A stretch of DNA of 64,000 nt, taken from the NCBI GenBank assembly GCA_022180725.1, contig BQMO01000013.1, positions 62,001 to 126,000 on the forward strand, in the 5' to 3' direction. This DNA is from Phycisphaerae bacterium (GTDB lineage: Bacteria; Planctomycetota; Phycisphaerae; Phycisphaerales; UBA1924). The notes below the pieces were generated by a model, which saw nothing but the letters and a program-made list of their open reading frames with translations, did no database searches and was not told where the DNA came from. This document shows positions 10,623-20,140 of this stretch, in pieces (position 1 is the stretch's first letter; each line of letters opens with the position of its first letter). The position numbers and the translations under genes are program-made.

Positions 10623-10790
10623 GCGCCCGCCCTTCGCGCCTTCAGCCTACCACGGTTTCCATTGGACGCAAGCGAAACCCGGCCCCGGCGGCCGCTTTCC
10701 TGACCGGAAATCCGCAAGGCGTGCCGAAACAGGCTCCTGGCCGCCATGGGGCCTTCGAAGCGAGCCGATCTAGAGTTCCGGGCTTACGCG

Positions 10791-11783
10791 ATGAAGACCG
10801 GACGCATATCCCGAGTTGGCACGCCCATGCACGTCGCGGTGATGGCCTCGATCGTGCTGCACGGGGTGCTGCTGTACGCCGTGGCATCGGTCACGATCCT
10901 GGCGCCCACGGCACGGCCTGATCGGCTGACGGATGCGCCGGCGACGTCACTCACGCTCGCACCCGACGCCGCGCCGGTGCCGCACGCGCCGCCCGAACCA
11001 CCGCCCGAGGCTGCGCCCGAGGTGCCGGTCGTGCCAAAGGCGACTGAACCCGTGCCGACGCCGCCACCCGCCCCGGTTGCCGAGATCGTCCTGACGTCGC
11101 CCGCGCCGACCCCGCCGCCCGCGTCGCCTCCGACGCCCGCGCCGGCCGTCGTGCCCCCGCCCGAGCCGATGCCGATGCCGGCGTCGTTCGCGGGTGTGCA
11201 GGCCGAGCGCGCCTCGCGCATCGTGTACGTCATCGACGCGTCGGCGGCGATGGTGCCGACGTTTCCATTTCTGAAGGCCGAACTCGTTCATTCGCTGGAG
11301 CGGCTGGACCCCGCGCAGTCGTTCCAGATCGTCGCGTATCGGCACCGACCGCCCGCGGGTGATCGCGCGGGGAGCGCGGAAGTGCGACGCTTCGACACAA
11401 ACCGCGCGTTCGCACCGGCGACCGCCGCGTCGCGCCGCGCGGCGGAACAGTGGCTCGCGGCGCTCCAGCCCAGCGGCTCGAGCGTGCCGCTGACCGGGCT
11501 TCGCGAGGCGCTGGGGCTTTCGCCCGACCTGGTTTTTCTGCTGACGAGCAGCATCCCACGCTCGGCGGCGGAATGGGGCGACGGCACGGCGGCCACGCTT
11601 GCCGCGCTCGACTCGCTCAACCCGATCAACCCCCACACACGCCAGCGCCCCGCCGTCATCAAGGCCATCTCGTTCCTGCACCAGGACCACACCGGGCTGC
11701 TCGCGGCCATCGCGAGGGAACACGGCGACGGCGAGGGGTCTTACCGGGTGCTGGGCGAGATCGAACACGAACCCCGCCGCTGA
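10791..11783 (+). CDS. TonB-like membrane protein with vWA-like domain
   Basis: About 330 residues. An N-terminal membrane helix (MASIVLHGVLLYAVASVTIL, about residues 18-37) is followed by a Pro/Ala/Val-rich linker of about 100 residues that could span the periplasm, as in TonB-type proteins. The C-terminal domain begins VYVIDASAAM and resembles a von Willebrand A fold: DASAA takes the place of the DxSxS metal site, and VFLLTSS may be a later strand. The last Ser of DxSxS is replaced, so metal binding may be impaired. The start is uncertain: an upstream ATG at 10746 is in frame, but 10791 fits a short N-terminus before the helix. Neither has a good ribosome site. Confidence 0.65.
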   Translation: MKTGRISRVGTPMHVAVMASIVLHGVLLYAVASVTILAPTARPDRLTDAPATSLTLAPDAAPVPHAPPEPPPEAAPEVPVVPKATEPVPTPPPAPVAEIVLTSPAPTPPPASPPTPAPAVVPPPEPMPMPASFAGVQAERASRIVYVIDASAAMVPTFPFLKAELVHSLERLDPAQSFQIVAYRHRPPAGDRAGSAEVRRFDTNRAFAPATAASRRAAEQWLAALQPSGSSVPLTGLREALGLSPDLVFLLTSSIPRSAAEWGDGTAATLAALDSLNPINPHTRQRPAVIKAISFLHQDHTGLLAAIAREHGDGEGSYRVLGEIEHEPRR

Positions 11784-11924
11784 GGCAACTTTCCACGCTC
11801 CGCTGCGTATCGACGCGCCCGGTTTTCGCGCGGAAAGGGTCACATTGGGGTTGACGCGGGCGCGAGATCGCCGACACTATCGAAGCACGGGCGCCCAGGC
11901 GTCCCATAACCAGGAGCGTGAAGC

Positions 11925-13556
11925 ATGCGTGGAACCCGGCTTGTTCAGGCGGCGTGTGTTGTGGGCGGCGTGGCGGCGGCGTGCGGCCTGGCGTCTGGCC
12001 AGCAGACCCTCGCGACGCAATCCGTCGCGACCGGGTTGACGCGTCCTCTCTTCGTCACCGCACCCCCGGGCGATACATCCCGCATCTTCGTGGTCGAACA
12101 GCGCTCGGGCAGTGTCGGCCGCATCCGCGTCGTGAACATCCCCGCGAACACGCTCAACGCCACGATCTATCTCTCGGTCACGCCCGTCGCCACGGGCAGC
12201 GAGCAGGGCCTGCTCGGGTTGGCCTTTCACCCCAACTTCCTCCAGAACGGCTACTTCTTCGTGAACTACACCCGCCCGGCCGAGTCGGGCATCTCCGCGG
12301 GCAGCACCATCATCGCGCGCTACCGTGCCAACGCCCCCTTCGCCACCTCGACCACCGCCGACGCCGCCAGCGCCACCATTCTGCTCACCATCCCCCAGCC
12401 CGACGCGAACCACAACGGCGGGTGGATGGGTTTCGGCCCCGACGGGCACCTGTACATCGCCACCGGCGACGGCGGGTGCGGCAATGACACCAACTGTTCC
12501 TCGCCCAACCCGCCCTCGGTCAACCCGCCCGGGCACGTCACCGGGGGCAACGCCCAGAGCATCACCGCCAACCTGCTCGGCAAGATCCTCCGCATCGACG
12601 TGGACGGGGCCGACAACATCCCCGGCAACGACGACGACGACGGCGTGCTCGGCTCCAGCACCGGCCCGCAGTACACCATCCCCGCGGGCAACCCGTACGC
12701 CGGCCCCACCACCGGGTTGGACGAAATCTTCGCCCATGGCGTGCGCAACCCGTGGCGGCCATCCTTCGACCGGCTTACGGGTGACTTCTGGATTGCCGAC
12801 GTCGGGCAGGGGGCGCGCGAGGAAGTCAACTTCATTCCGCTCGGCACCTTGGCAGGCCGCAACTTCGGGTGGCGCTGCATGGAGGGCACCAACTGCACCG
12901 GCCTCTCCGGGTGCACCTGCAACGCCGCGTCCCTCACACTCCCCATCCTTCAGTACCCGCACAGCGGCACCATCGCCCCCACGACGCTCAACGGCTGCTC
13001 CATCACCGGCGGCTACGTCTACCGCGGGAGCGCCATTCCCTGCCTCCGCGGGCACTACTTCTTCGCCGACTACTGCACGCCGCAGATCTGGTCCTTCCGC
13101 TACACCGGCTCGGCGGTGGTCGATGTCGTCAACCGCACGACGCAACTCGACCCGCCCGGCGCGCAGACCATCGACAACGTCATGAGTTTCGGCGAGGACG
13201 CCAACGGCGAACTCTACATCTGCGACCAGACCGGGGGCGAGGTCTTCAAAGTCGTCCTGGCGAGCACCACGGGGCCCGATTGCAACACCAACGGCGTGCC
13301 GGACGCCTGCGACATCGCCCAGGGCACCAGCACCGACGCCAACGGCAACGGCATCCCCGACGAGTGCGAGTGCGACCCGGACGTGAACTGCGACGGGGCC
13401 GCCAACGGCGTTGACGTCGAGGTCCAGGAACGGGCCGTGGGCGGGGACATGGGCGATTACTGCCTCCCCGACGCGGACTTCAACCAGGACGGCGCGATCA
13501 ACGGGAACGACGTCGAGGCCGTCGAACGCGTCGTCGGCGGCGGGCCGTGCCAATAA
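11925..13556 (+). CDS. Secreted glucose/sorbosone dehydrogenase-like protein with dockerin-like end
   Basis: A 543-residue exported protein preceded by AGGAG at a 9-base spacing. Residues 1-25 are a signal peptide. The main domain is a beta-propeller of the PQQ-dependent glucose/sorbosone dehydrogenase (Gdh/YliI) family: GLLGLAFHPNF, NHNGGWMGFGPDGHLYIATGDGG, LGKILRIDVDG and HGVRNPWRPSFD are all characteristic. These proteins oxidise sugars in the periplasm or outside the cell. After the propeller come a short Asp/Asn-rich repeat (DCNTNGVPDACD, DANGNGIPDEC) and a C-terminal dockerin-like module from 13371. The module suggests attachment to a surface complex; no cohesin is visible in this window. 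Confidence 0.85.
   Translation: MRGTRLVQAACVVGGVAAACGLASGQQTLATQSVATGLTRPLFVTAPPGDTSRIFVVEQRSGSVGRIRVVNIPANTLNATIYLSVTPVATGSEQGLLGLAFHPNFLQNGYFFVNYTRPAESGISAGSTIIARYRANAPFATSTTADAASATILLTIPQPDANHNGGWMGFGPDGHLYIATGDGGCGNDTNCSSPNPPSVNPPGHVTGGNAQSITANLLGKILRIDVDGADNIPGNDDDDGVLGSSTGPQYTIPAGNPYAGPTTGLDEIFAHGVRNPWRPSFDRLTGDFWIADVGQGAREEVNFIPLGTLAGRNFGWRCMEGTNCTGLSGCTCNAASLTLPILQYPHSGTIAPTTLNGCSITGGYVYRGSAIPCLRGHYFFADYCTPQIWSFRYTGSAVVDVVNRTTQLDPPGAQTIDNVMSFGEDANGELYICDQTGGEVFKVVLASTTGPDCNTNGVPDACDIAQGTSTDANGNGIPDECECDPDVNCDGAANGVDVEVQERAVGGDMGDYCLPDADFNQDGAINGNDVEAVERVVGGGPCQ
13371..13553 (+). repeat. Dockerin-like C-terminal module, copy 1
   Basis: A coding repeat of about 60 codons at the end of the dehydrogenase-like gene. 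It has two calcium-loop-like motifs (DVNCDGAANGVDVEV and DADFNQDGAINGNDVEAV) flanked by conserved cysteines and ending VGGGPCQ. Near-identical modules end the genes that stop at 15649, 55710 and 59903. Confidence 0.85.
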
Positions 13557-13675
13557 ATCGCGCGTGAGAAAACCGAGTCTTTGTCGCTGGCCCGGCGCAC
13601 GGATGCGGCACGCCGGGTCCGACGTGCCGTCCGCCCTCGGGCCTACGGACGGCCCGCAGACTCGGGAGACCCGCC

Positions 13676-15649
13676 ATGCACCTCGCGCTCCTCTGCCTCG
13701 CCTCGCTCGCCTCCATCGCCTTCGCCGGCCCCCCGGGGGATTACGGCGACGCCCCCGTCGGGAACAACGGCGACGGCATCAACGCCTACCCCGGCGTCAC
13801 GGCGCGCTGGGTCACGCGGTACACCCACACCAACACCGTCTTCAACGCCCAGCACAACCAGGGTTCGTGGCTCAACACCGGGGGCACCGCCTACGCCGGC
13901 ACGATTCCGCCCGTCACGCGCAACGACAGCGCGATGAACCCGGGCCTGCCCGAGAACGACGCCGCGCCCGTGCTGCTCATCTGGACCGACCCGCCCTTCC
14001 CCGGCTCAAACCCGCTCGCGGAGGTCGAGGTCACCGTCACCACGACCCCGGCGCATCCCGCCGGCGCACCGGTGTACCTGAACATCTGGATCGATCAGAA
14101 TCGGGATGGGCAGATGAAGGACGGGTACTACTTCGGCGGGTCGGTCGCGTCGTGGAACCTGGAGTGGGCCGTGCAGGATGTCGCCACGCTGCTGCCCCCG
14201 GGCACCACCGCGCGCGTCAACGTCGGGGGCATCCGCCTCGAAGACCCCACGGCGAGCGTGTGGCTCCGCGTGATGGTCACCGATCAACCCATCGGCGCGC
14301 ACTTCCGCGGGCCGGCAGGGCAGTGGTCGTGGTGGTGGGACGGCACCATGAACGCCGCCCACATCTTCAAGGGCGAGATCGAGGATCACCTCCTCGACTG
14401 GCAGACCAGCCCGCCCGGCCCGACGCTCGCCAAGGGCGTGTGGTACAAGAGCGTGTACAACCAGGTCGCCCCTCCGGGCGGGGGCGCCAAGCCCGCGTGC
14501 GACGTGTTCTACAAAGGCCCGTTCCGCGTCTTCACCCCCGCCTGCCCGGGCGGGATCACCTTTCCGCTCAACTACACGCAGTCCGAACGCAACGGCGGGT
14601 GCTCGCTCGCACCCGTGCTGTGGGGGATGTACGGCCTGAAGCACGTCGCGGGCATCATGGCCCCGCCCGTGGTCGGCCTGAACGCTCCCTTGCCCCTTGG
14701 CTCGGTCATTGGCGCGAACACCATGACGTGCCCCAATGGGGACACCCCGACCCTGGCCGCGAACATCGTCGGCGAAGGCCCGCTCATGGCGAGCATGACC
14801 GTGCCCTCGGCGAGCATTACCGGCCCCGGACGCATCAACATCTTCGCGTGCTACTTTGACCCGCCCAAGCGCTTCCGTGCGTACCGCGTCTTCTTCCATC
14901 ACTTCACCTGCGGCAGCGTGCACGCGGCCCGATCGGTCGTCGAGTACCCCGAGACCGGCGTCACGATGGCGCACGCGGTTGTCGGCGGCCCGGGCCAGGG
15001 CGCGGACTACTGCGACCTCGAGTACGGCGGCCTGGAAGAGGCCTTCCAGGACCCCGCGTGGAACCGCCCCTTCCCCGACCCGGACTTCACGGACTTCACG
15101 TGGTCGCTCCACGGACCCGGCTCGATCGCCCAACTGACCCCAGACACGTACTACTCCGCGCCGACGTGCATGCGCCTCCGTCGGGCAACGTACATGGTCC
15201 GCCCCACCTTCCCGGCCCACTACGAAGCCGCGTCGGTCAGCCTGTGGTACACGGGAGAACTCGCGACCGTGTCCCTTGTGTCCGTCGACGGAACGACGCA
15301 GATGATGACATTGGCCCCCGCCGACGATTGGCGGCAGGTCACCATGGCGCTGCCCGACGGTTTCCGGCTCGACACGATCGTGGTCGACACGGACATCGCC
15401 GTGGACTTCGACGACATCTTCTGCTCGCTGCGTGAACTTCCAGCGCCCCCGGGCGGGTCCGAGTGCGACCCGGACGTGAACTGCGACGGGGCGGCCAACG
15501 GCGTTGACGTCGAGGTGCAGGAACGCGCCGTCGGCGGCGACATGGCGGATTACTGCCAGGACGACGCCGATTTCAACCGCGACGGCGCGGTGAACGGGCT
15601 GGACGTCGAGGCGGTCGAGATCGCGGTGGGTGGCGGGCCTTGCCCGTAG
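13676..15649 (+). CDS. Secreted GEVED-type protein with dockerin-like end
   Basis: A 657-residue exported protein. The signal peptide (residues 1-17) is followed directly by DYGDAP, the hallmark of GEVED-type domains found in bacterial surface proteins, and later by an NIWIDQNRDGQ segment that fits the same domain. A central region of about 200 residues has spaced cysteines, and a C-terminal carbohydrate-binding-like beta domain precedes the dockerin-like module (from 15464). GGGAGACC sits just upstream of the ATG. It is probably a surface or extracellular matrix protein; no catalytic motif was seen. It is 119 bp downstream of another dockerin-bearing gene on the same strand. Confidence 0.75.
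   Translation: MHLALLCLASLASIAFAGPPGDYGDAPVGNNGDGINAYPGVTARWVTRYTHTNTVFNAQHNQGSWLNTGGTAYAGTIPPVTRNDSAMNPGLPENDAAPVLLIWTDPPFPGSNPLAEVEVTVTTTPAHPAGAPVYLNIWIDQNRDGQMKDGYYFGGSVASWNLEWAVQDVATLLPPGTTARVNVGGIRLEDPTASVWLRVMVTDQPIGAHFRGPAGQWSWWWDGTMNAAHIFKGEIEDHLLDWQTSPPGPTLAKGVWYKSVYNQVAPPGGGAKPACDVFYKGPFRVFTPACPGGITFPLNYTQSERNGGCSLAPVLWGMYGLKHVAGIMAPPVVGLNAPLPLGSVIGANTMTCPNGDTPTLAANIVGEGPLMASMTVPSASITGPGRINIFACYFDPPKRFRAYRVFFHHFTCGSVHAARSVVEYPETGVTMAHAVVGGPGQGADYCDLEYGGLEEAFQDPAWNRPFPDPDFTDFTWSLHGPGSIAQLTPDTYYSAPTCMRLRRATYMVRPTFPAHYEAASVSLWYTGELATVSLVSVDGTTQMMTLAPADDWRQVTMALPDGFRLDTIVVDTDIAVDFDDIFCSLRELPAPPGGSECDPDVNCDGAANGVDVEVQERAVGGDMADYCQDDADFNRDGAVNGLDVEAVEIAVGGGPCP
15464..15646 (+). repeat. 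Dockerin-like C-terminal module, copy 2
   Basis: Same architecture as the module at 13371: DVNCDGAANGVDVEV, then DADFNRDGAVNGLDVEAV, with the conserved cysteines and the end VGGGPCP. At DNA level it is close to copy 1, pointing to recent shuffling or strong constraint. Confidence 0.85.
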
Positions 15650-15670
15650 ACGCGGGGTGGTCGGGGCCGA

Positions 15671-15707
15671 CGCCGCGGATGGGTTGATCGCTCGTCCGCG
15701 GCGTTTT
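15671..15707 (+). terminator. Rho-independent terminator
   Basis: A 9-bp GC-rich stem, CGCCGCGGA (15671-15679) with TCCGCGGCG (15695-15703), encloses a 15-base loop and is followed by TTTT. It lies between the stops of two convergent genes and fits termination of the GEVED-type gene. Confidence 0.55.
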
Positions 15708-15710
15708 CGT

Positions 15711-18700
15711 TCATGGCCCCGAGGCGGGCACACGGGTTTCCCAGAAACGCACCATGCCCTGGATATCCGCCGTGACAAGGGTCGGTCCGTCGGGAAGCAC
15801 GTCGGCCCGGAACGGCGTGGCGGTGTGCCCGAGGAGCGAAGCCAGTTCCTCGCATCGGGCGGCGTCCCACACACGGACGGTGCGGTCGGCGTGGGATGTT
15901 ACAAACCGGGAGCCGTCGGGCATGAAGGCGACCGACATCGCTTGCGCACCAATGTTGACGGTCGTGTGGCTGGGCATCCCGCTGATCGCATTCCAGAATC
16001 GCAACTCACCGTTCATGGTCGCGCCGATCAGAAGACGCCCGTCCGGGCTGAGCGCAAACTCCTGGATGATGTCCGTGTAGGTGATCCGCGGGCCGAGAAA
16101 CGCCCCGGCGACCGACCACCGCCCGATCGACGATCGGGCATGCCCGATGAACAAATCGCCGTCGGGCGTCCACGCGAGGCCCCCGAGCGTGTCGATGCCC
16201 GTCTCGAACGTCGTGAGAATGGCCCGCGCCGCGAGGTCCACCACCGTGACGCCCGCGCGCATGTCCTGAATCGCCAGCCGCCGCCCGTCCGCGGAGACCG
16301 CCGCCCGGGCGTGCCCTTGCGGAAACACCTCGAACGGCACGATCTCCGGCGCCTCGCCATCCCACGTCCAGACGGTTCCCCGATCGGTCACGCCGCACAC
16401 CAACCCGCCCGCGGCGGGAAAGACCCCGCGCGTGTCCGGCGGGCATCGGGTCGGACGCGGCGTTGCATGAAGGGACACCTGATCCACGTCGTAGATCGTG
16501 CCATCGCGCGCGAACACGAACACCCCGCGCCGGTCGGGTCTGGGCGCCTGGCCGAGCACCGTCGTGCCGACATGGAGGGCCGGGGCCGGCGGTCGCGGGT
16601 TCAGGTGCCAGGTGCGGAGCACGGCATCGCGGCCCATCGCGACCACGCCCTCGCCCGCCGCCGTCGGGAACATCGCCACCGAGGGCGTCACCGGGGTGCG
16701 TCGGCGCCATCGCATCGCCCCGCTCGCGACGTCCCAGCACTGCAGCGTCGGATCGCGCTGGGAGGCGACGAACCAGGCCCCGTCGCGGCTGAAGGACATC
16801 GTGAACGGCGCGCTGTCCAGGCCGCGGAGTTCGCGTGGGACTCCCTCTCCCCGCCAGGTCCACAGCAGCACGCGCATCTGGTGCAACCCCACCGCCAACA
16901 CGGACCCGTCGGGCGAAAAGACGACCCTGACGGCCTGGCCGTCCGGCTTGAGATTCGCCACCAGGGTCCCGGTGCGCGGGTCCCACATGCGTACGCCACC
17001 ATCCGTTGACGCCGTCGCGACGATCCGCCCGTCGTCGGTCACATCCAGGTCGAAGATATCCGATTCCGCGGCCTTCCATTGTCGCTGGAGTGCCCCCGTC
17101 GACGCATCGAACACGAACACGTCGCGTCGCAGGGCCGCGGCGAAGATCGCGCGTCCGCCATCTACCCAGGCCACGCGATACAGCCCGACGAACGGCGAGT
17201 CCATCGCGGGGGCCTCGATCCGTTGAACGCGCGCACCCGTCACCGTATCGAAAATGTCGACCCCACCCTGATAGATCGTGCACGCGACGCGGCTTTCGTC
17301 CGGGCTGAGCGCGACCTGCATGTGCTTGGCATCGCTTTCAAAGACGCGGCGAACCTCGCCGGTCAGCGCGTTGGTGGCGCGGAGCACGCCGTGCGTGTCC
17401 GTCGTGTAGAGCACGCGGCCGTCGGCGCTCACGTCGGCAAAGCGCGGCTCCCACGCGAGGGTCACCTGGGCCGTGCTCTGGTCGCACCGGTACCGGATGT
17501 GATGCCACTCCCAGCCCCGGTCCTCGGGGCGGCAACGGTCAAGTTGATCCGCCGCGCGCAGCAGATCACCGCCCGCCACGGCTGCCTGCGCGAACCCGAT
17601 GCGGCTTTGGTAGAGCGCCTCTTCCAGTTCCGTGGCACGACGGTCGGCCAGCGTGAGGGCCTCGTCCGCGCGAATCTTCGCGGCGCCCTCCGACTCGGCC
17701 AACCGCCGATTCGCCTCGGCCTGCCACGAGGCGTACACGGCGAACCCCGCCAGCCCGAGCGCCGCCGCGCACGCCCCCCCCACCGCCCATCGATACCGCG
17801 ACAACCGCTTTCCGAGCAGGTACATCGTGTCGCGCGTCGCGAGGATCGGCTCGCCCGCGAGGTATCGACGAAGATCCTCGGCGAGTTCGGCGGCGCTTTG
17901 GTACCGCCGGGCCTTGTCCTTTTCCAGCGCCTTGGCCACGATCGTGTCGATCTCCCCTCGGAAAACCTTGCTGACCCGGCTCAGCCGTTCGGGCTCCTCG
18001 TCGCGGATGGCGCGCACCGCCTCGGGCAGGGATTTCGTCCCGACGGCGTGCGGAAGTTTTCCGGTGAGCACCTGGTACATCACCACGCCCAGCGCGTAGA
18101 CGTCGCTGCGCGTGTCAATCTCGGCGGGGTCGCCCACCACCTGCTCCGGGCTCATGTACGCCAGCGTGCCGATCAGTTGTCCCACCCCCGTGCGCAGTGC
18201 GGTCATCTGCACCGAGGCGTCCGCCGCTCGCGCCACGCCGAAGTCCAGCACTTTGGGCTGCCCCTCGGCGTTCACCAGGATGTTCGCGGGTTTGAGGTCC
18301 CGGTGGATGATCCCGCGCTGGTGCGCATGGTGCACCGCGTCGCAGACGCGGGCGAGCAGGTCCAGCCGCGCCTTGGTCCCCAGCTTCGCCCGCTCGGCAA
18401 AGTCCGTCAACGGGGGGCCTTGCACGTACTCCATCGCGATGTAGGGGTGGCGTTCACCATGCACGTCCGCGCTCCCGGCGGCGTACACCTGCGCGATGCC
18501 CGGGTGCTGCAGCCGCGCCAGCATCTCCGCCTCGTGCTCGAAGCGCCGCAGCAGCCCCGTCGTGCCCAGGCCCCGCCGGATGACCTTCAGCGCCACCGTC
18601 CGCCGCGGCCGCTCCTGCCGCGCGACGTACACCACCCCCATCCCCCCGGCCCCGAGCACCCCCTCGAGCGTGTACTCCCCCAATCGCGTGCCCGGCGGCA

Positions 18701-18947
18701 GCGCCGCTTCGTCCTCCGCCGCGTCCTGTTCCAGCTTGCCGACCATCGTGAGACGGCGAATCTCGGCGGGGTTGAGGAATGATTCCCCGGCCTCCTCGCT
18801 CGCCGCGAGCAACTCGTTCACGTACGCGCCAATGTCGGGTGGTTGTCCCGCGCACTTTGCCTGTACAAACTCGGCTCGCTGATCGGGCGGCAGATCGCAC
18901 GCCTCTGCGAAAATATCCTCGGCCAGTCGCGCCTGCTCGGGGGTCAC
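15711..18947 (-). CDS. Ser/Thr protein kinase with C-terminal WD40 propeller
   Basis: A 1078-residue kinase starting with GTG at 18947. After about 90 residues common in planctomycete kinases comes a complete catalytic domain: glycine loop GAGGMG (99-104), ATP-binding Lys121, Glu139, HRDLKPAN (215-222), DFG (235-237) and SPE (266-268). All catalytic residues are present. One membrane helix near 390-407 separates it from an outer region of about 670 residues with WD40-like repeats (FSPDGSVLAVG, ISADGRRLAI-like units) that probably forms one or two propellers acting as sensor or scaffold. The start overlaps the stop of the ECF sigma gene (GTGA), indicating translational coupling. The kinase may phosphorylate the sigma factor or its partners; this is inferred from the pairing. 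Confidence 0.92.
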   Translation of the reverse strand: MTPEQARLAEDIFAEACDLPPDQRAEFVQAKCAGQPPDIGAYVNELLAASEEAGESFLNPAEIRRLTMVGKLEQDAAEDEAALPPGTRLGEYTLEGVLGAGGMGVVYVARQERPRRTVALKVIRRGLGTTGLLRRFEHEAEMLARLQHPGIAQVYAAGSADVHGERHPYIAMEYVQGPPLTDFAERAKLGTKARLDLLARVCDAVHHAHQRGIIHRDLKPANILVNAEGQPKVLDFGVARAADASVQMTALRTGVGQLIGTLAYMSPEQVVGDPAEIDTRSDVYALGVVMYQVLTGKLPHAVGTKSLPEAVRAIRDEEPERLSRVSKVFRGEIDTIVAKALEKDKARRYQSAAELAEDLRRYLAGEPILATRDTMYLLGKRLSRYRWAVGGACAAALGLAGFAVYASWQAEANRRLAESEGAAKIRADEALTLADRRATELEEALYQSRIGFAQAAVAGGDLLRAADQLDRCRPEDRGWEWHHIRYRCDQSTAQVTLAWEPRFADVSADGRVLYTTDTHGVLRATNALTGEVRRVFESDAKHMQVALSPDESRVACTIYQGGVDIFDTVTGARVQRIEAPAMDSPFVGLYRVAWVDGGRAIFAAALRRDVFVFDASTGALQRQWKAAESDIFDLDVTDDGRIVATASTDGGVRMWDPRTGTLVANLKPDGQAVRVVFSPDGSVLAVGLHQMRVLLWTWRGEGVPRELRGLDSAPFTMSFSRDGAWFVASQRDPTLQCWDVASGAMRWRRRTPVTPSVAMFPTAAGEGVVAMGRDAVLRTWHLNPRPPAPALHVGTTVLGQAPRPDRRGVFVFARDGTIYDVDQVSLHATPRPTRCPPDTRGVFPAAGGLVCGVTDRGTVWTWDGEAPEIVPFEVFPQGHARAAVSADGRRLAIQDMRAGVTVVDLAARAILTTFETGIDTLGGLAWTPDGDLFIGHARSSIGRWSVAGAFLGPRITYTDIIQEFALSPDGRLLIGATMNGELRFWNAISGMPSHTTVNIGAQAMSVAFMPDGSRFVTSHADRTVRVWDAARCEELASLLGHTATPFRADVLPDGPTLVTADIQGMVRFWETRVPASGP

Positions 18948-19537
18948 GCGCCCGCTCCGTCACCCTCGCCCGCCATGACGCGGAACAACCTCGCCCGCGC
19001 CACGGCCCAGTCGGCTTTCACCGTCGAGGGCGCCACGTCCAGCGCCCGGGCCGTCTCCTCGATCGACAACCCCGCGAAGTATCGCAGCATCACCACGTCA
19101 TACCGACGCCGATCCTTCGTCTCCAGGTCGCGCAGCGCGTCGTCCAGCGCCACGAGGTCGGTCGAGCCGGACTCGTCGGCCACGTCGGCCTCGTGCATGT
19201 CCTCACGCCGCCGACCCCCGCCGTGCTTCACCCGCCCGCGCGCCCGCGCCCGATCCACGAGGATGCGCCGCATGGCCAGCGCCGCCGCCGCGAAGAAGTG
19301 CCCGCGGTTGTTCCACCGCACGTCGCCGTCGCCCACCAGTTTCAGGTACGCCTCGTGCACGAGCGCCGTGGGTTGCAGCGTCTGCCCCGGCGCCTCGCCC
19401 GCCAACCGGCTCCGCGCCAGCCGACGCAGGTGCTCGTACACGAGCGGCAGGAGTTCGGCCGAGGCTTTGCTGTCGCCCGCGCTGACGGCCTCGAGCAGCA
19501 GGGTGACCTGTTCTGGGTTTGGGGTAGGGTCTGACAC
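18944..19537 (-). CDS. ECF-family RNA polymerase sigma factor
   Basis: A 197-residue sigma factor of the planctomycete-enriched ECF type (Sigma70_ECF). Region 2 contains LQPTALVHEAYLKLVG and FFAAAALAMRRILVDRARAR; region 4 contains VVMLRYFAGLSIEETARALDVAPSTVKADWAVARA cut into an HTH, where LSIEETARALDV is the promoter -35 reader. GTG start at 19537 with GAGG about 7 bases upstream. The short acidic linker carries no obvious anti-sigma-like extension. It overlaps the kinase by four bases, so the two probably form a signalling pair in which the kinase replaces a classical anti-sigma factor. Confidence 0.92.
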   Translation of the reverse strand: MSDPTPNPEQVTLLLEAVSAGDSKASAELLPLVYEHLRRLARSRLAGEAPGQTLQPTALVHEAYLKLVGDGDVRWNNRGHFFAAAALAMRRILVDRARARGRVKHGGGRRREDMHEADVADESGSTDLVALDDALRDLETKDRRRYDVVMLRYFAGLSIEETARALDVAPSTVKADWAVARARLFRVMAGEGDGAGA

Positions 19538-19583
19538 GGGGTACCTCGGCGTTGCGGGGCGAGTATACCGCGCGGGGGGCCTG

Positions 19584-20054
19584 TCACGGTGGCATGCAGG
19601 ACATCGGATGCGTGCGGAGAAACGCGGCGAGCGCGTTGGGGGTGTGACGTGTCAGTTCGAACCAACCTGTGTCGAGCATGTCCCACTGCTCATCGTTGAT
19701 CTCATCCATCAGGGTGCAACTGAGCCACTCGTCACTCCCACAGTCGGCGCCTGGGTGTCGGGCTTCGGCCTCGCCGACCAGTCGCAGCGCCAGGCCGCAC
19801 CGTTCGGCGCATTCGTGCATGCCGAGCAGCCGGTAGCCCCGCGCCGCCAACGGCACGGCCCACCCGACGCGGTTGTAGTAGATGCTCGGCCAGCCGCCAT
19901 GGCTGATCATCGGCTCCAGGTGCCACCAGATGGCAAGGAGCGCCGCAGCGTCCGACCCGTCGTTCCATGGCGGCCCGCCACGATCCGCACGCCCGAGTGT
20001 CCGCGCGTAGCGGTCCTCGAACTGTTTGACAATCGCATGTGTCGAACCGGGCAT
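19584..20054 (-). CDS. DUF4375-like protein
   Basis: About 156 residues from the ATG at 20054 (a longer form from 20135 overlaps the divergent VOC gene). The stretch ALLAIWWHLEPMISHGGWPSIYYN resembles the conserved core of DUF4375 proteins, where a helix followed by NGGF/Q-type residues is typical. Function of the family is unknown; it is often a short soluble cytoplasmic protein. No signal peptide or membrane segment. It lies 46 bp upstream of the sigma factor start on the same strand and diverges from the VOC gene. Confidence 0.55.
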   Translation of the reverse strand: MPGSTHAIVKQFEDRYARTLGRADRGGPPWNDGSDAAALLAIWWHLEPMISHGGWPSIYYNRVGWAVPLAARGYRLLGMHECAERCGLALRLVGEAEARHPGADCGSDEWLSCTLMDEINDEQWDMLDTGWFELTRHTPNALAAFLRTHPMSCMPP

Positions 20055-20140
20055 GGTGCCGAGTCTAGCCCCGCGGTCGTCGCTGTCCGGCTCGCCGCTC
20101 GTCCCACCAATACCATCACATGTTCGGCGAGTCATCCACC

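Noticed and set aside
18944..19537. A classical anti-sigma factor next to the ECF gene
   Set aside because: No small membrane protein with a zinc-binding anti-sigma domain lies beside it; the neighbour is the kinase.
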